64,000 nucleotides of DNA, from contig MNCI01002813.1 of NCBI GenBank assembly GCA_015680685.1, positions 267,771-331,770 of the forward strand, read 5' to 3'. This document shows positions 49,015 through 62,100 of the stretch, one piece after another. Every line of letters starts with the position of its first letter. Positions within the stretch are counted from its first letter, which is position 1. This DNA comes from Gnetum montanum (taxonomy: Eukaryota; Streptophyta; Gnetopsida; Gnetales; Gnetaceae). A program made the position numbers and the translations under genes. The notes beneath the pieces are model-generated. The model was not told the DNA's origin. It did no database searches and was given only the letters and a program-made list of their open reading frames with translations.

Positions 49015-50615
49015 ACATTGACTTAGCTCAAAATTAGGTAACAAATTTTTGCTACGATGTAAAATTGGCAAAGTTGTACACGTCCGCTACGACGTAAAAC
49101 TAGCAACTCTTGCATGCGTCCGCCAAGATGCTAAACTAGCAAAGGTAAGCACACGTCTGCTGAGACACTAAACTAGCACACACTTGTCCTTGCGTCATGA
49201 CATAAAATTGACATCCACAACATGCTCTTCTAGGACCATAAACTAGCCCTTCCACCATCTGCTATGATGTAAAAATAGCATATTCCAGTTTTTCTAGACA
49301 TTAAACCAGGACCATAGTTTGCTGGGACTTAAAATTAGCAACAACGGTCAACCAGGACCTAAAACTAGAACCTGTCAATATGCCATCCATGAAGCAAGTG
49401 AGCATGATCATTCTTGCACTGCATCCCTACCAAATGGAGTGGGTAAGACGTTGGGATAGACATAATGTCATTACCCCACCAGCATTCTGTTGATTCCTCA
49501 GACATGCCAAAAGGCATACTACTAACCCCTCAAGGCATACTACTAACCCCTTAGAGATGTTGCTATGATACCCACTTCATAGTTGCACCTCCTGGGATCA
49601 AGTTCACTACTTGGTGCCCTGGAAAAACTGTGGCCACCCATAGTCTCAATGGGCTCCATCCATCACCGTCACCAGATTCTAGCTTGGAAGATTCATCTGA
49701 CATGTTCTTTGCATAGTCCTTTGAGTAAGACAAATCTGGTTGTCAACAGCAACTATAGAAACCGTAGCATCAACATTGAGATCCTTGTTCTGGATCCCTC
49801 TTTTGTGGTCTCCGTCTGCCTTTTCGCTTTTGATGGCACTTGTTTCAATAGCCTCCATCCTTAGCAATCAGGACGTTTGTTTCTAGCTTTTTATTCTATG
49901 TTATGTTTTGTAGGTTACTTGTTATGACAACGTTGATTGAGAATACTTTCATTGGAAGGTGAGGTGTCATGGCATTCGGAGGTGGCTGCTCAGACTAGCC
50001 TGGTCACTTGGAAGTGCAAACCCTACCTTTCCCGGGTACCTTACCTTGTTTTTCCCCTTTCCTTACCCTACCTTCTTCTCTGCTTGTATAGAACATGAGC
50101 ATTAAGTCGATCCATTTTCATTATCATGCCCAAAAACTAGTGTAACATAGCTTGCCTTGTGGCATGAAATCTACATTTTTCCCANNNNNNNNNNNNNNNN
50201 NNNNNNNNNNNNNNNNNNNNNNNNNNNNNNNNNNNNNNNNNNNNNNNNNNNNNNNNNNNNNNNNNNNNNNNNNNNNNNNNNNNNNNNNNNCCTCCAGGCC
50301 ATGTAGGCATAACAAAAATCACCCTTGCAAGCTCTTCATATGCATTATGAAGGTGTAACATTTCGTAAACACATTAGTGAAAGGATGTAATGACTTGTTT
50401 GGAGAAGCTTCATGTTCATGTGTTTAAGTCTTCCTCAAACCTACCATCTCTAACTCCTGTAAGATCCCTTCTATACCCTATGGCCCTCCATCCTTGCACT
50501 TCTAAGTTTGACAAAACAACATTTGAGAAATCTTTGACAGATGTTGTTGATGCTTTTCCTTTCTGGTGTTTTGTATTCTTTGTCGACGTCTTTTGGGCAA
50601 GTCCTCTAAACATCA
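49015..50615 (+). other. E3 spacer between integrase and 3' LTR, with sequence gap
   Basis: At about 49060-49375 are units with gtccgcyacgacgtaaaactagc or close variants. At 49450-49864 the sequence matches the E2 spacer. A short reading (NIEILVLDPSFVV and FAFDGTCFNSLHP) resembles its E2 counterpart, but both are broken. N at 50185-50290 marks unknown sequence. No gene is called. Confidence 0.6.
50185..50290. other. assembly gap (106 N)
   Basis: A run of 106 N. Any open frame crossing it is meaningless. Single N bases also occur at 14475 and 53517. Confidence 0.99.
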
Positions 50616-50630
50616 ACAAAGAGGGGCCAT
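50616..50630 (+). promoter_or_regulatory. E3 polypurine tract
   Basis: acaaagaggggccat directly before the 3' LTR, identical in its core to the E2 tract. Confidence 0.8.
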
Positions 50631-51933
50631 TGAAACACCATGAAAATTTTGAGGCCTCGATGGTTCAGCAAAAGGATGGTGATTCAAACAAAGGGTTGCA
50701 AGAAAGAATGGGGTAGTAAGTTCCTTTTTAGTCAAAGGTCTGTCCCGCCATGCCATGTAGCACAACATGAGCAAATTCCAGAAGACAGAGCAAAGCGATG
50801 GATGCACGACAGAAAAACTTCCAACTTTGCAAGTTATCTGTTTCGAAAATCGTAACTTTTGGCACATTACATTGTATTATGCTACATAGCGTAACATCGC
50901 ATTATGTAGTGTAATGTTAGAAAATAGTATGCCAAAAACATTAGGGATGACAAATGTTTAAGGCTTCAACAAACACTTTTTTTTTCTTTACAGATGTGTT
51001 ATTTTACGATGGACTACGCTGTGAAGCGTAATCTAGCACAGCGCTACATAAGCATGGAAAATGGTGGCTTAATACAAGTAGTAGCAGTCTGTATGATGTG
51101 ATACACTCTTTAGCATGTTGTTGCATAATCCCTGTTGCCAAATTCCTAGTTTATGATGCATTACGCTTTAGTCCGTAAGGTAGTGTGGCATCATAAGCTT
51201 CAGCAACCACCACATCAAGTCAATGGCATCTTGTAGCTTTAAGACATGCATCATCTAAATCATGTTTTTCTCCTAACCCTAACCTTATAAATGCTTCAAT
51301 GGATGAAGATCAAAGGGGTGGATAAAATTTTTCTTTCAAGGTTGGCAAAAGAGCAAAAGAGAATCAGTGATTGTGAAAACATCGAAGGTGATTAACAAGA
51401 ATTCTTGATTAGAAACAATTGGCTACCGAATATTCTTCCACGGGTCTGACTTCCTTATGCCCACATTGTCTAGATCAAGGTAGATTGATCCTCTCTTGTT
51501 TCATCTTTACATAACTTTCTTGTTACTGGCATATGCTTCATCCAAACCGAAGTCTGCCTAAAATCATTGTATCAAACATATTTTTTTTCATAAATTAAAT
51601 CCCAAATCTTGTGATCGTATTCTCTACCAAATCTAATCTCTTGCATCCTAGTTAGAAAGATTTGGCAATCTCATTTAAATTGTTTGCATTATCTTCAATT
51701 GCTTTCAGGATTAACAACATTTGTATTGCTTTATAAATAATCTCCATTTCTCCATCAAATTACTACCAAACCTTTAACTGATTAAATAAGTCCCTATCTG
51801 ATCGACAAGACCATTCAAGGGACCTCATATTTGTTTTCCTCTCCAGCATGGTACTCGCATGAATCTAGGGTTAGAACTATGTATACAGACTTTCGTTCAG
51901 TATTTCCAGTGACCGACGTTTTCCGTCATTACA
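50631..51933 (+). repeat. E3 3' LTR
   Basis: Edges tgaaacacca and gtcattaca. TATA box at 51286-51291. Same palindrome-rich front half as the 5' copy, from which it has diverged mainly by transitions. Confidence 0.9.
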
Positions 51934-52315
51934 CCTGTTTCCATAGGTCTTCATTCACGTCCCTACATTCCCATAAGGAGCATGCTACATGCAATGCACA
52001 TTTTCTAGCCTTGTCGTATATGCGACGAGGTACCTCGGTTACTTCAAGTGGGAATGTAGGCATGACATCCACCTTTACTGATCATTTTAGGACCCACTTG
52101 AGGTGAGAGGCTATTATTACAAGTAAAAAGTGCACTAGTCATAGTAGTGTAGCAAATTTTGGCAACTCAAAAAGTCTAGTTGTTGGTGACCGTTTGGGAC
52201 GTGACCGCTAATGAGTGTCCTCGAACAGGATTTAGGTGCTTGCTGGTCTCTGGCAACACCAAGGCCCAGATACCTCCAAATAAACTTAGTAGTTAATGTG
52301 AGTATGTGTGTATGC
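51934..52315 (-). pseudogene. E4 antisense gene, middle piece
   Basis: Resumes the E4 sequence after E3. The phrases ccctacattcccataaggagca and gacccacttgaggtgagaggct align with acatttccataaggagtga and gtcccatctgaggtgagctt of E3 near 41780-41930. It covers part of the coiled-coil-coding exon and the following intron. It is cut at 52315 by a solo LTR. Confidence 0.65.
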
Positions 52316-54875
52316 TGTTGTGGCATGTGGTTGTGAAAAATGAAATGATTGTGTTATATGTAAACTACAGATGACTTATCTTAAAGAGATTCAGCCAACT
52401 TTGCCAAATACTATGAGTTGTTGAGAGTTCCTATTTTGTTTAATTGCCTAGTCTATGTAGTCCTTATAATACCTACTTGTAACAAATAAAATTTTGCAAA
52501 AAAATTTGAGCACAACCCCGCGATTCTACTTCTAATTTTCCCTAGAGAAAGAGATAGTTCCACAAGAAAACTGGAAATAGAGCAAGATTCAATGGAAATA
52601 GATAAAAAAGAAAAGCAGATTTGTGTAGACCTCAAATATATAAACAAGGTAAAATGACATGAGTAAAAACTTCGTAATAAAGCTATCCCAAATTCAATAT
52701 CTACAAATTGTTCAAACTTCCAAGGCTCAAATAAGCAATTTCTTCAGGAAAATCCTACTATGCTACCAAAAATTTGTTGCATAAAATACCATGTACGAGA
52801 CTCCATTTTGGCTAGATAATGGATGTCAACAATTTCATTCAATAGAACCTTCAAAAGACTTGAAAATTTCTGATTGAAATACCATGGAGATTCACTTTAA
52901 AGCTAAAAAGAAGCTATTCTGGTCCCATCAAAATACCAAATATTTTCTGAACCCTCTTGACTATTGAATCGTTCAACGGCATGACTACAAGAAGAGGCTC
53001 TCTTACAAAGATCCCAATAGTGGTTCTTATACATTGCACAATAATAAAATTTACTACTAAAATGCTCTTAAGGCTTTTAAACACAAGTGCTTATATGGAA
53101 AAATTTTAACAGAATTTTTCTATTAGGCAACGAGAACAATAAGAGCAATCTAAAAATCCCAAAATTACTTGCCAAGGATGATACTATCTAAACCACTAGC
53201 TAAACAATTTAAAAAAAATAAACATAAAAAATAACTCATAGGACCATGACAAAGAGGCTAAAATCTTTACTCTAGCAAGCCATCTTACAAGCAATCGTTC
53301 ACACTTTCTTCTTTACAAATGCTCTTCTCCCAAGATGCAAAGTGTATCTCCAAGTGAGAGCCCAAGTGCTAGCTAGTAGCCTTCCAAAGTGTAGTATCAA
53401 TGTCCTCTTCCAAAAGTATGATACCTTTTTCCCAAAAGTGTGATGATGCTCCCCTTCCTCCCTTGAAGTGTTTTTATAAGGTTCATAAGGTAGTTATATC
53501 CTAGCTAACTTTTCTCNATAAATTAAAGGTAAGTCTTTAGCTGGGCACTTGGAATAATTAAATTAATGGTAAGTGTAACTCCAGCATCAGTTAAAATATC
53601 TCTTGCTCTACGAATTCGGTTATACACTTGTTTTGGTATGCCCTTGTGTCTTTGTTGCCGCATTTGGTGGACTGGTATGCGATATCAGATGCATCATTTT
53701 CAGGCATGGCTACTATTTCAGATTATAGGTTCTAGGGTGAATGACATTTGTGATTTCTATTTTTTTCACCGCCTAAAAATTTGAAATGCGGTCGTTGAGA
53801 AAAAAAGGCTTGTTTGGCGAGGTCGCAGCTGGGAAACACCGGCAAAAAAATATCGGAAGTCATGGTGATGGGCTAAACCACAAATCTTTTCTTAGAACCC
53901 TGCACTATTTTATGCACCGGTCTCTAGAATGGAAATAGTTTCAAGCCTAAAAATTTATTTCTACCATCATTGTCGTTGCTTTCCTTGCAACCCTCCTGCC
54001 CATGAATTTTCTTTTTGTCTACGCGAACCATTATAGAAACCCCATGACTGCATTCATTCTTTTCGAGAAGGGTTTGGGCCGTCGCGCTCTATCAGAATCC
54101 ACGCCGCGATAACACTGTGAACCTGCGTACTACATTGAAACCCTAAGCCCTACGTGCTGTTTCAGAATCTGTGTTGATTCTTCAAAAAAACTCAAAGAGG
54201 CACGGTGCCGTGGACCATGATTTTGATGAGATTTTCGGAATTTTTTTCTACGAAAAAATGCCTTCATAACTTTGCCTGAATTTTGTCTGCATAGTGTCTG
54301 TGTTCGTGAACAGTTGGTGTGGTGCAAGAGCTTCTGTCCCTTTCAAACTGCACTACTTAGAAGATTGTTGCTGCTGCAATTCTATTTTCCCACCAAAGTC
54401 TTCTTCCATTTTTTTTGTGAAATAAATTTAAATGTGGATTATGGATAACGAAATTCCTGCCCATTATACAATAGGCCTTTAAAATTTGTGGGAAAATTTT
54501 GAAACATGATTTTAGCAAACATCCACTGATATTCTCCTATTTTATTATTCATACACTCTGCTGATTTTAATTTTTTAATTTTCAATTTTAGTTTCCTTCT
54601 TTCATTCTTTTCAAGTACCCAAATAATCAATTCCTAAACAGATTTCTGACAATGAAGAATTCCTTGCTTGTTAATCCATTCATTATTGGCACATTATCTC
54701 TTGGAATCTTTATTCCTTGTTTTTCATATGTGCATCATTATTTCCACCAATAATATTATGGTCTCCCCTAGATCCCATACCAATGGTATGAAATAGCACA
54801 CTTACACTCCTCCATTCTTATAATAATATTTAAAATGAGTCTTACTGTTGCATGAAATGGCCAAATGTGCCAACA
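52316..54875 (-). mobile_element. solo LTR of another LTR-element family
   Basis: On - it starts tgttggcacatttggcca and ends gccacaaca, about 2.56 kb. The start and the TATA/R region (ttataaaaacacttca, then tgcttgtaagatggc and ttgctagagtaaagat) match the LTR at 62210 onward; the middles differ. E4 sequence lies on both sides with no element interior, so it is a solo LTR. The flanking pentamers (tatgc and ctaac) do not match, so the left edge may be off or the duplication decayed. Confidence 0.7.
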
Positions 54876-57800
54876 CTAACATAGCAAGCTAAAGGCCTAA
54901 CGTAGCCAATTTAATTACCCACTTCTGGATCAACCTATTTGAGATGACCGATCATGTCATCGATGATCCCCTATATGAATGTAAGCTTATTAGGGGTCTG
55001 GCCCATGGTTGCAATTGGATCAAGGAAGGTCATGCAGTATTAATAGCAGTGTCTTCCATACAACTAAACATGTCAATAATGACTAAGATGGACTACAATA
55101 AAATAGGTTAGTAATGAAAATAGCAATATAAAGGCTCCTACCTAGCAAACCCCTAGCGGTGATAGTGGGAGGGTTGCCCATCAAAATATTATCATATATA
55201 TTGTCAAACTCACCAGCATCTTATTGTAGCTTCGATCTTTGCTAACTTAACACTATAGGAACACCCTCTACATTCATTTGTTGCTCTGATGATGAAATAT
55301 GCTTAGCAAAAGGATCATCAGCAGAGGTTTCTTCCTAGTTCATGCAAGCTTCCCCTTTATTCATTAGGGACTTTCTTTTTAAGGCACCAGCATACTCCTC
55401 ATCATCAAAAAGGTTCTCCTCATCTGCAAGAGTACTTTCCTCAATGATAGGAGCCCCTACCTTTGAGGCAAGGGTTTCTTCTATCTTGACCAAGGCCCTT
55501 CCCTTAGTTGTCTGGACCCCATGTCTTTATTAGCCACCCCCAATTTGGATGCTGACACCTCTTCTTTGCCTTCTTCTTCTTGTTCTTCTTCCTCTAACAG
55601 CAAAACAAGTTTCCATTAGGCCATAGCGTATTAACTCAAAGTCGATGCTCCATTATGCTACACTATCTAGCATAGCACAATGTAGAAAGCATTAAATAAA
55701 TAAGAAAATAAATAAGAAAAATGATAAAATCATTTACCAATGGGGGAATGCATCCTACGTAGCTTAAACTACAATGTCCACCCCTCTTCTTCTTCCATGT
55801 GGGGAAGCTCCTCAGCAGGGAGAGGTCTATTTCACTACAACTTGATGGTCATTGTCTCCATGATGAGGCATTTCCCCTATGATATGCTACCCATGGTAGC
55901 AAGGGGTGCCTCTCCCATGTTGTCCTGGCAATAGAAGTTGCAGACCACCTAATCCCTAGTCATAATGGAAAATAGCTTCCCAATTGCTTCTGGGGGATCC
56001 TGGGCTCTAGTGTTCTAGAAGACTTGGCAGATCCATGGCTTGAAAATTTGGTTATGATCTTGCATAACCCAGACTTGATTCTCATGGACCACCAAGAATT
56101 CTATGAAACACCACAAATAGGCTATGTAAAAGGCATGGTACACATTGAAATGAGACTCATTCTTCTTATGGAGTTTTACTATTTTAGTTTGCAAGCCTTT
56201 GCAGAGATGCCTAGCCTAGTTGTAATGGGTCCCCTCTTCCATTACCTTCCTTAGCACCCAAGCTTGCTCAATCTGAAAAATCTTTCCTTGGGAAAGTAGC
56301 TGGGGGAAAGTATAATCATGGAAGATGAGGTAAATTTCTTTGGTTTTTTTCGACTTCATTTTTTCCATAAGGTTCCCTTTTTGTCCTTTGGCCATCCCTA
56401 GCCATTCAATTTCCTCCTAATGGTTCACCTCTTTTTTGGTCTTTGACCTCATGGGGAGACCATCAGTAGAGAGACTAAAGAGGTCCATGAATAGTTGGTC
56501 ATCGATTTTGAGGACCACCAGCACACCATGCACACATGTGTAGAAGTGGTTTAACTTTTTAGAAAATGAGTCGACTAGGGCCAACATCTTGATAACAGGG
56601 ACACTTGGTTTCATGGCCAAGAATAGGTCCATGAGTCCAACATCCTAGATGTGGTTGGTTAGCGATTCTGAGGCCTAGTTACAAAGCTAGCATTGAGTCT
56701 CATCTACTTCCCCATAGTTGAAGTAGATGTTGGTCTCATGATGTACAAAGGTGATCACTGTCACCTCTTCAAACTTCTTTGCCACTACAACATTTTGTAC
56801 AAAAAATACTTAGACAAAAAAATAGAAATGGCATAGAAATAGAAGCAACACTCGAACATGCAAGCAACTCATTGTTTAACTTACTAGGTTTAAATAGTAA
56901 TGGGAATGGTGGAAGATCCACCAGTACATCTTCAATAGTGATTAGCTTAAAGGGTGTCCAACCACCATCCAACAAATTTAGCTCCTTGCATCGATTGTAG
57001 AACTGGGAGTGCCAAGTTGGATAGGTTTGGTACTCACCCCCGCATTGGCCTATGATGCCTGCATGCACATTCTTTATGGAAGAAAACTCCCATAGTGCCA
57101 TCCATGCCAAGGCCAACACATCCATGTCACCGTGAAGTCCATCCTTGTTGATAAAAAATATGGTAATGAAAACACACTATTAACATTTGCCTAGCATAGC
57201 AAGTATTGCATAGTGTAGCGAAATATGTTGACAGAACTCACTCATTGGCACAATAAATGGTTCCTAGTGGGTTCTAGAAGTAGGTTCCCATATGTTGGGC
57301 AACAAAAAAAAGTGTTGTATGGATGGTAGTAATTATACTTGGGAATCTCCTAGATCTATGTCAAATGCCTCAAAATTTTTGGCCACTAACTAGATCTTTC
57401 TCCCTGCCCACTCCTAATTGCTCCATTCATCAAACACCTTAGAATACCCTGATTTTCCCCAGGAAATAGGGTTTCTATCACTATGACTGATACCTCCTCC
57501 GACAAGTGTGACCAAATGATCACACTAAAGTGCCAGAGGAGAAATTGTAGGAACTCTAGTGCATCTTCTCTGAACCAGATCACCTATTATCCCACGTGTG
57601 CATGGGGTGGAGGAACATTGGTCATTGGTTCACTTATGCAACACAGGACCCCTATGATTTCTAGGACAATCAAGATTGGCCTTAGCACCATCCTGCATGA
57701 CACAATTGCAAATGTTAATGTCATGTTCAAGGGGTTCACATATAGCATAGTAGAATTAGCAGTTAACAGATAGCGTAGCATGGCTTTCTCCATACATGTA

Positions 57801-58412
57801 GCATAGTAGAAAAAATGAAGGAAATAACATAATAGAATTAACCTAGCATAGCAATGAAAAGAGAAATGTAAATCTTTTGACAAGAAAAGATTCAATGCAC
57901 TACACTAGTTTCAACAAATCTTTTGCCTAATAACACGATTGACAATACCCCATGGTAGACACGTGTCACGTTGTCCAATCACACACATGGCCAGACCCTC
58001 CTGAGGATTGTATGCTATGCTATTCACATGAAAAGTTACTAAAATTGCCCAAGCTTCTATGATAAGCCAGCCATAGTGATGGCAGTTTAGACAACATTGC
58101 ATGCAACCCTAGCATAGAACCCATACACCTATCATGGCTGAATCGACAACAGCGATGGTGTAATGGCCAAAATAAAAACAAAACGATGACATAAAAAACA
58201 CAAATTGTGTAACAAAAATTGTAGAAACAGAAACAGAGAAAGAAAAAGCAATAGCAGTAGCATAGAAAAATAGAAAATTACGTAGTAACTTACTGGGCTG
58301 ATGGGGTCTCCTCTCGCACGATGACGTGTGCCTGTGACAAATGCCCCAGGGTCTCCTTCACTTTGTCGACCTTGGTGAGTGTTGGGTGTTTTTGTTCTTT
58401 CCTTGGAGCCAT
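54876..58412 (-). pseudogene. E4 antisense gene, 5' part with exons 1-2 intact in layout
   Basis: Exon 1 (58294-58412, 119 nt as in E2) begins MAPRKEQKHPTLTKVDKV and ends at GTAAGT. Intron 1 is 57693-58293, acceptor CATGCAG. Exon 2 (57242-57692) reads RPILIVLEIIGVLC, IWFREDALEFLQFL, FSVIIWSHL, EIPKYNYYHPYNT and NPLGTIYCANE, then GTGAGT. Exon 3 follows near 57159 (INKDGLHGDMDVLALAWMAL, SIKNVHAGIIGQ), and a later acceptor TTGTAG is near 56770. The HAD-like blocks are recognisable although this copy differs strongly from E2 and E3. The motif I Asp is Glu here. Introns contain scattered agcatagc/gctatgct motifs. The gene continues at 52315 and 34641. Confidence 0.78.
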
Positions 58413-58526
58413 CGTTTCATTTGCATGAAATACTGAATCACCTTAGTTAGCACAATTTCTCTACACTCTGAATAAAAGCTCTACATTGTTATGGTTAAAA
58501 TGATAAGTTTATTAGGGATAAACCCC

Positions 58527-58534
58527 TATTTATA
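58527..58534 (-). promoter_or_regulatory. TATA box of E4 antisense gene
   Basis: On - it reads tataaata within ggttataaataggggtt, a textbook plant TATA context, 115-122 bp before the ATG. Same relative place as in E2 and E3. Confidence 0.65.
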
Positions 58535-58679
58535 ACCAAAAATGGTGAAAAGAAAATCACCATTTTCTCTCCCTAATTAATGGGGACCTTCCATAGAACA
58601 TAGCATTCCCCCATAGCGTAGTGGTACTATTTGCATTACAGCAAGTGGGCCCAACTAGAAACTTCAACCACTTTAAACT

Positions 58680-58960
58680 GCTCATTAGTTTTTGCAAAAA
58701 TGACTAACCATGGTCTAGAAATACCTTAAACTAGTAGCTTCGAACTTTTGCATTCAGCTAGTTCACAAAGACCTTAAACTAGCAGTTTTAACATGTAGCT
58801 CCAATCTCATTAGCAGTTCGTAAAGACCTTAAACTTATACTTTGTAATTTCACTAGAGAAGCCTATTAGTAATCTACAAAGACATTAAACTAATACTTTT
58901 AATTTACAAATTTAACCTGTTAGTGGTCCACAAAGACCTAAAACTATCATTTTTACACTT
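58680..58960 (+). repeat. E4 spacer repeats between antisense promoter and pol
   Basis: Five or six units carry caaagaccttaaactagcag or close variants, with ttagtttt and ttcaca phrases between them. E3 (near 45410) and E2 (near 14910) have single copies of the accttaaacta / aaggtctta phrase in the same spacer. Confidence 0.7.
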
Positions 58961-59122
58961 TTTCATCCAGGAAAGTTGCAAATTCGCTTCATATTTTATA
59001 ATTACTTCAACTATTCACATCTCATTGCTGCTTCACAAATGCTTACTACACACTATTGCCACAAATAGGTATTACTTGAGTAGACATTCATCCCATTGTA
59101 GTGAGTTGAGCAAGGATGGCAA

Positions 59123-62100
59123 TGCACCATGATCTTTCTTCACCTCTAGCATTGACAAGTCCATATAGTGAGCTTGCAAGACAACTGAACCCAAAGTCAA
59201 TAGACTTGGATTCACTCATAGAAAGTACTATAGAATCCTTAGAAACATCCTAAGACTAGCCTAAACATCTAGTCCAAGTCCTAGATTTAGAAGCTAGGGA
59301 TGTAACTAAGGACCCTCTCATTAAGATGCCTATGACTACATCTAGGGGGAAAATAAAAACACTAAAGTTTAGTTCCCTTCTAGATTCACAAATGCACAAA
59401 GATGTAGCTAAAGTACTACAGAACAACATCAAAATATTCACATCATCTTACAATGACATGCTGGGCTTAAATCTTAGGCTCATACAGCATAATATTATCT
59501 TGGATCTGCAAATGAAGTCAGTTAAGTAGAAGGCTCGCAATATTAAACTAGAGATTGCACTAGCCATATGGGATGAAATCACCAAGCTCTATTAGGCTGG
59601 TTTCATCTTAGCAGCTGATTTCTTAGAATGGATGTCAAAAACCATCGTGGTTTCTAAGAAAATGAAAGGAATAAAAATCTATATAGACTTTTAGGATCTA
59701 AACAAGGCCACAATCAAGGATTACTTCCCACTACCAAGTATTGATCAACTCATCGAAACCGGCTGGTCATGCTTTGTTATCCTTCATGGATAGTTTCTCC
59801 AGCTACAACCAAATTTTCATCAACTTAGAGCATTAGTTAGCAACAACATTTATGATCCCATGGGGTACTTTCTGTTATACTATGATGCCCTTGGGGCTCA
59901 AGAATGCTAGAGCAACCTACCAGAGAGCCATCACTTACATCTTTAGTGACTACATTCTAGAAATGTTGAACGATTATGTGGATGACATAGCAGTCAAATC
60001 TAAATAGGCCATTGATCATCCCAAAAATCTAGATGTAGTCCTAAAGCATTTCCAGATGCATGATTTATGCCTTAACCCAAAAAAGTGTGTCTTTGGGGTG
60101 ATAACTGGATGCATGTTAGGGTTTCTAATATCGGAGGCTAGAATACGAGTGGACCCTGACAAAGTTAAGTCCATAGTTAATCTAGCACCACCTACAAACC
60201 TTAAATAATTGTGTGGGTTACAAGGCAGGATATAGTTCATCAGAAGGTTTATAGAAAAGTTGATTGACAAGTTACACCCACTGCAACACTTACTGAAGAA
60301 GGGGATTAACTTCAAATGGACAACACAATGTCAACAAGCCTTTGATGATCTAAAGAAAGAGCTTTTACACCTCCAGACTATGTACCCACCGTAGAGGGAT
60401 AAGCCTTTCTTCATCTACCTTACCACCTCAGATATGTCTATCGTGACACTATTATGTCAAAGACGAGATGACAGCTTTGACATTTCAATGTATTATCTAA
60501 GTATTTCATTGGTAGCGTATGAGGAAAAAATATAATGAGGTGGAGAGGAACTTCCTTTCTCTAGTCTTTGCATTAAAGAATTGGAGGAACTATCTATTTC
60601 ATAGTAAGTTAACATCATTTTCAAGAGCAATGTACTCTGGGCTATCACAAACAATCTATATGAAAGCATCAAGATAGCCTGAGGGAAAGATATAACAGCA
60701 AAATTCAATTTGCATTATGTGAGCCAATCGTTGACAAAGGGTCAAGCTATAGCAATGCAACTTATGACCTCACCCATTGATGATTAGGAAATCATAGATC
60801 CTAAATTCCATGATGAGCATGTTAGCACTATCAACATCATCCCATCACATCTTGCAGCTACTTTGCATTTTGATGTGCCTCAACCATGCAAGGAGGTAGT
60901 GTAGCTACCATCATTATGTTCCACTCTAGGCAAATGCAACCTTTTGCATATCATTTTGCATTCCTTTGTATAAACAACATGGCAGAGTACAAAGGATTAC
61001 TTAGGGATCTCTTAGTAGCCCAAGCATTAAGCATTCAATACCTAGTAGTTCGTGGAGATTCACAACTCATTGTGAATCAAATCATTGAGGTCTACACTTG
61101 CAAAGCTACACACCTGTAGCCCTACTATGACCTAGCAAAAATTTTACTTAAACAGTTTATGACAATGAACATTCAACACGTGCTATGCAATGAAAAATTT
61201 GTACTAAATGCCTTGGCCACCCTAGCATTAAATGTGTCACCATAGTTGTTCGCAAGTTTTCTAGCTTTGATTACTGAGTGTATGGAGCCTATCACTTATG
61301 TGGTACACGTAGCCTATGTTAGTGCTATGGGTACATAGGAGTGGTATGCCAACTTTAAATCCTACCTGCAACATGACAAGCCCCCAAGTGGATTGACATC
61401 CACCTAGAGAGATGCGATTCACAAGTGTGCTTGGCAATATGTGCTCATGGGAGATAACGCCTTGTGCAAATGCTCCTATGATGGGATATTTCTAGCATGC
61501 ATAAACGAGGAGCAATCATAGAAGGTTATTAATGAAATGCATGAAGGACCGTGTGGTGGAAACATTGCACCTAGGGCCACAGCTGCAAAAATTAGATGCC
61601 TAGGGTATTACTAACCTCACATGGAGCGTGATTGCCTAGCCAAAGTTAAGACTTGTGATACATGCCAAAGATATGCAAATCTTATACACGTTTCACCTAC
61701 AGAGCTGCATCCAATGCAGATCAGATGGTCTTTCTAGTGATGGGGACTAGACGTCATAGGACCTATCATGCCTAAGTCTTCTGCAGGACATATTTTCATC
61801 ATCACCACCATCGAGTATTTTACGAAGTGGGTGGAGGCTATTCCCATAAGAAAGACTACATTCTAGTATGTTTTCCACTTCTTCTTGGACAACATTGTGA
61901 CAAGGTTTGGGCTCCCCATGACTATTGTGACTGACAACAGGCCATAGTTCAATAGTGTTGAGACCAAAACCTTCTACAGTAATCTTGGCATCAGGTAGTC
62001 ATTCTCCTCACCATACTACCTACAAGCAAAAGGGAAAGCAAAAGCTATGAACAAGTCCATCATCAACTTGCTCAAGAAAATGCTTAACAATAGCAAGAGG

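Larger units (their letters stand above)
34642..51933 (+). mobile_element. E3: 17.3 kb Tat-lineage Ty3/gypsy element with antisense internal gene
   Basis: Same architecture as E2, in opposite orientation: 5' LTR, primer-binding site, gag-pro, spacer repeats, antisense gene, RT, RNase H, second RNase H, integrase, spacer, polypurine tract, 3' LTR. Inserted in the antisense gene of E4 with a 4-of-5 target duplication. Contains a 106-base gap of N in its 3' spacer, so its true length is uncertain. Confidence 0.9.

Noticed and set aside
50124-50361. Open frames crossing 50185-50290
   Set aside because: They run through N.
54841-54885. Inverted repeats at 54850-54875 and 62210-62235 read as terminal repeats of a DNA transposon
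   Set aside because: Both continue into long LTR-like sequence with TATA and matching downstream parts, so they are starts of two LTRs in opposite orientation.
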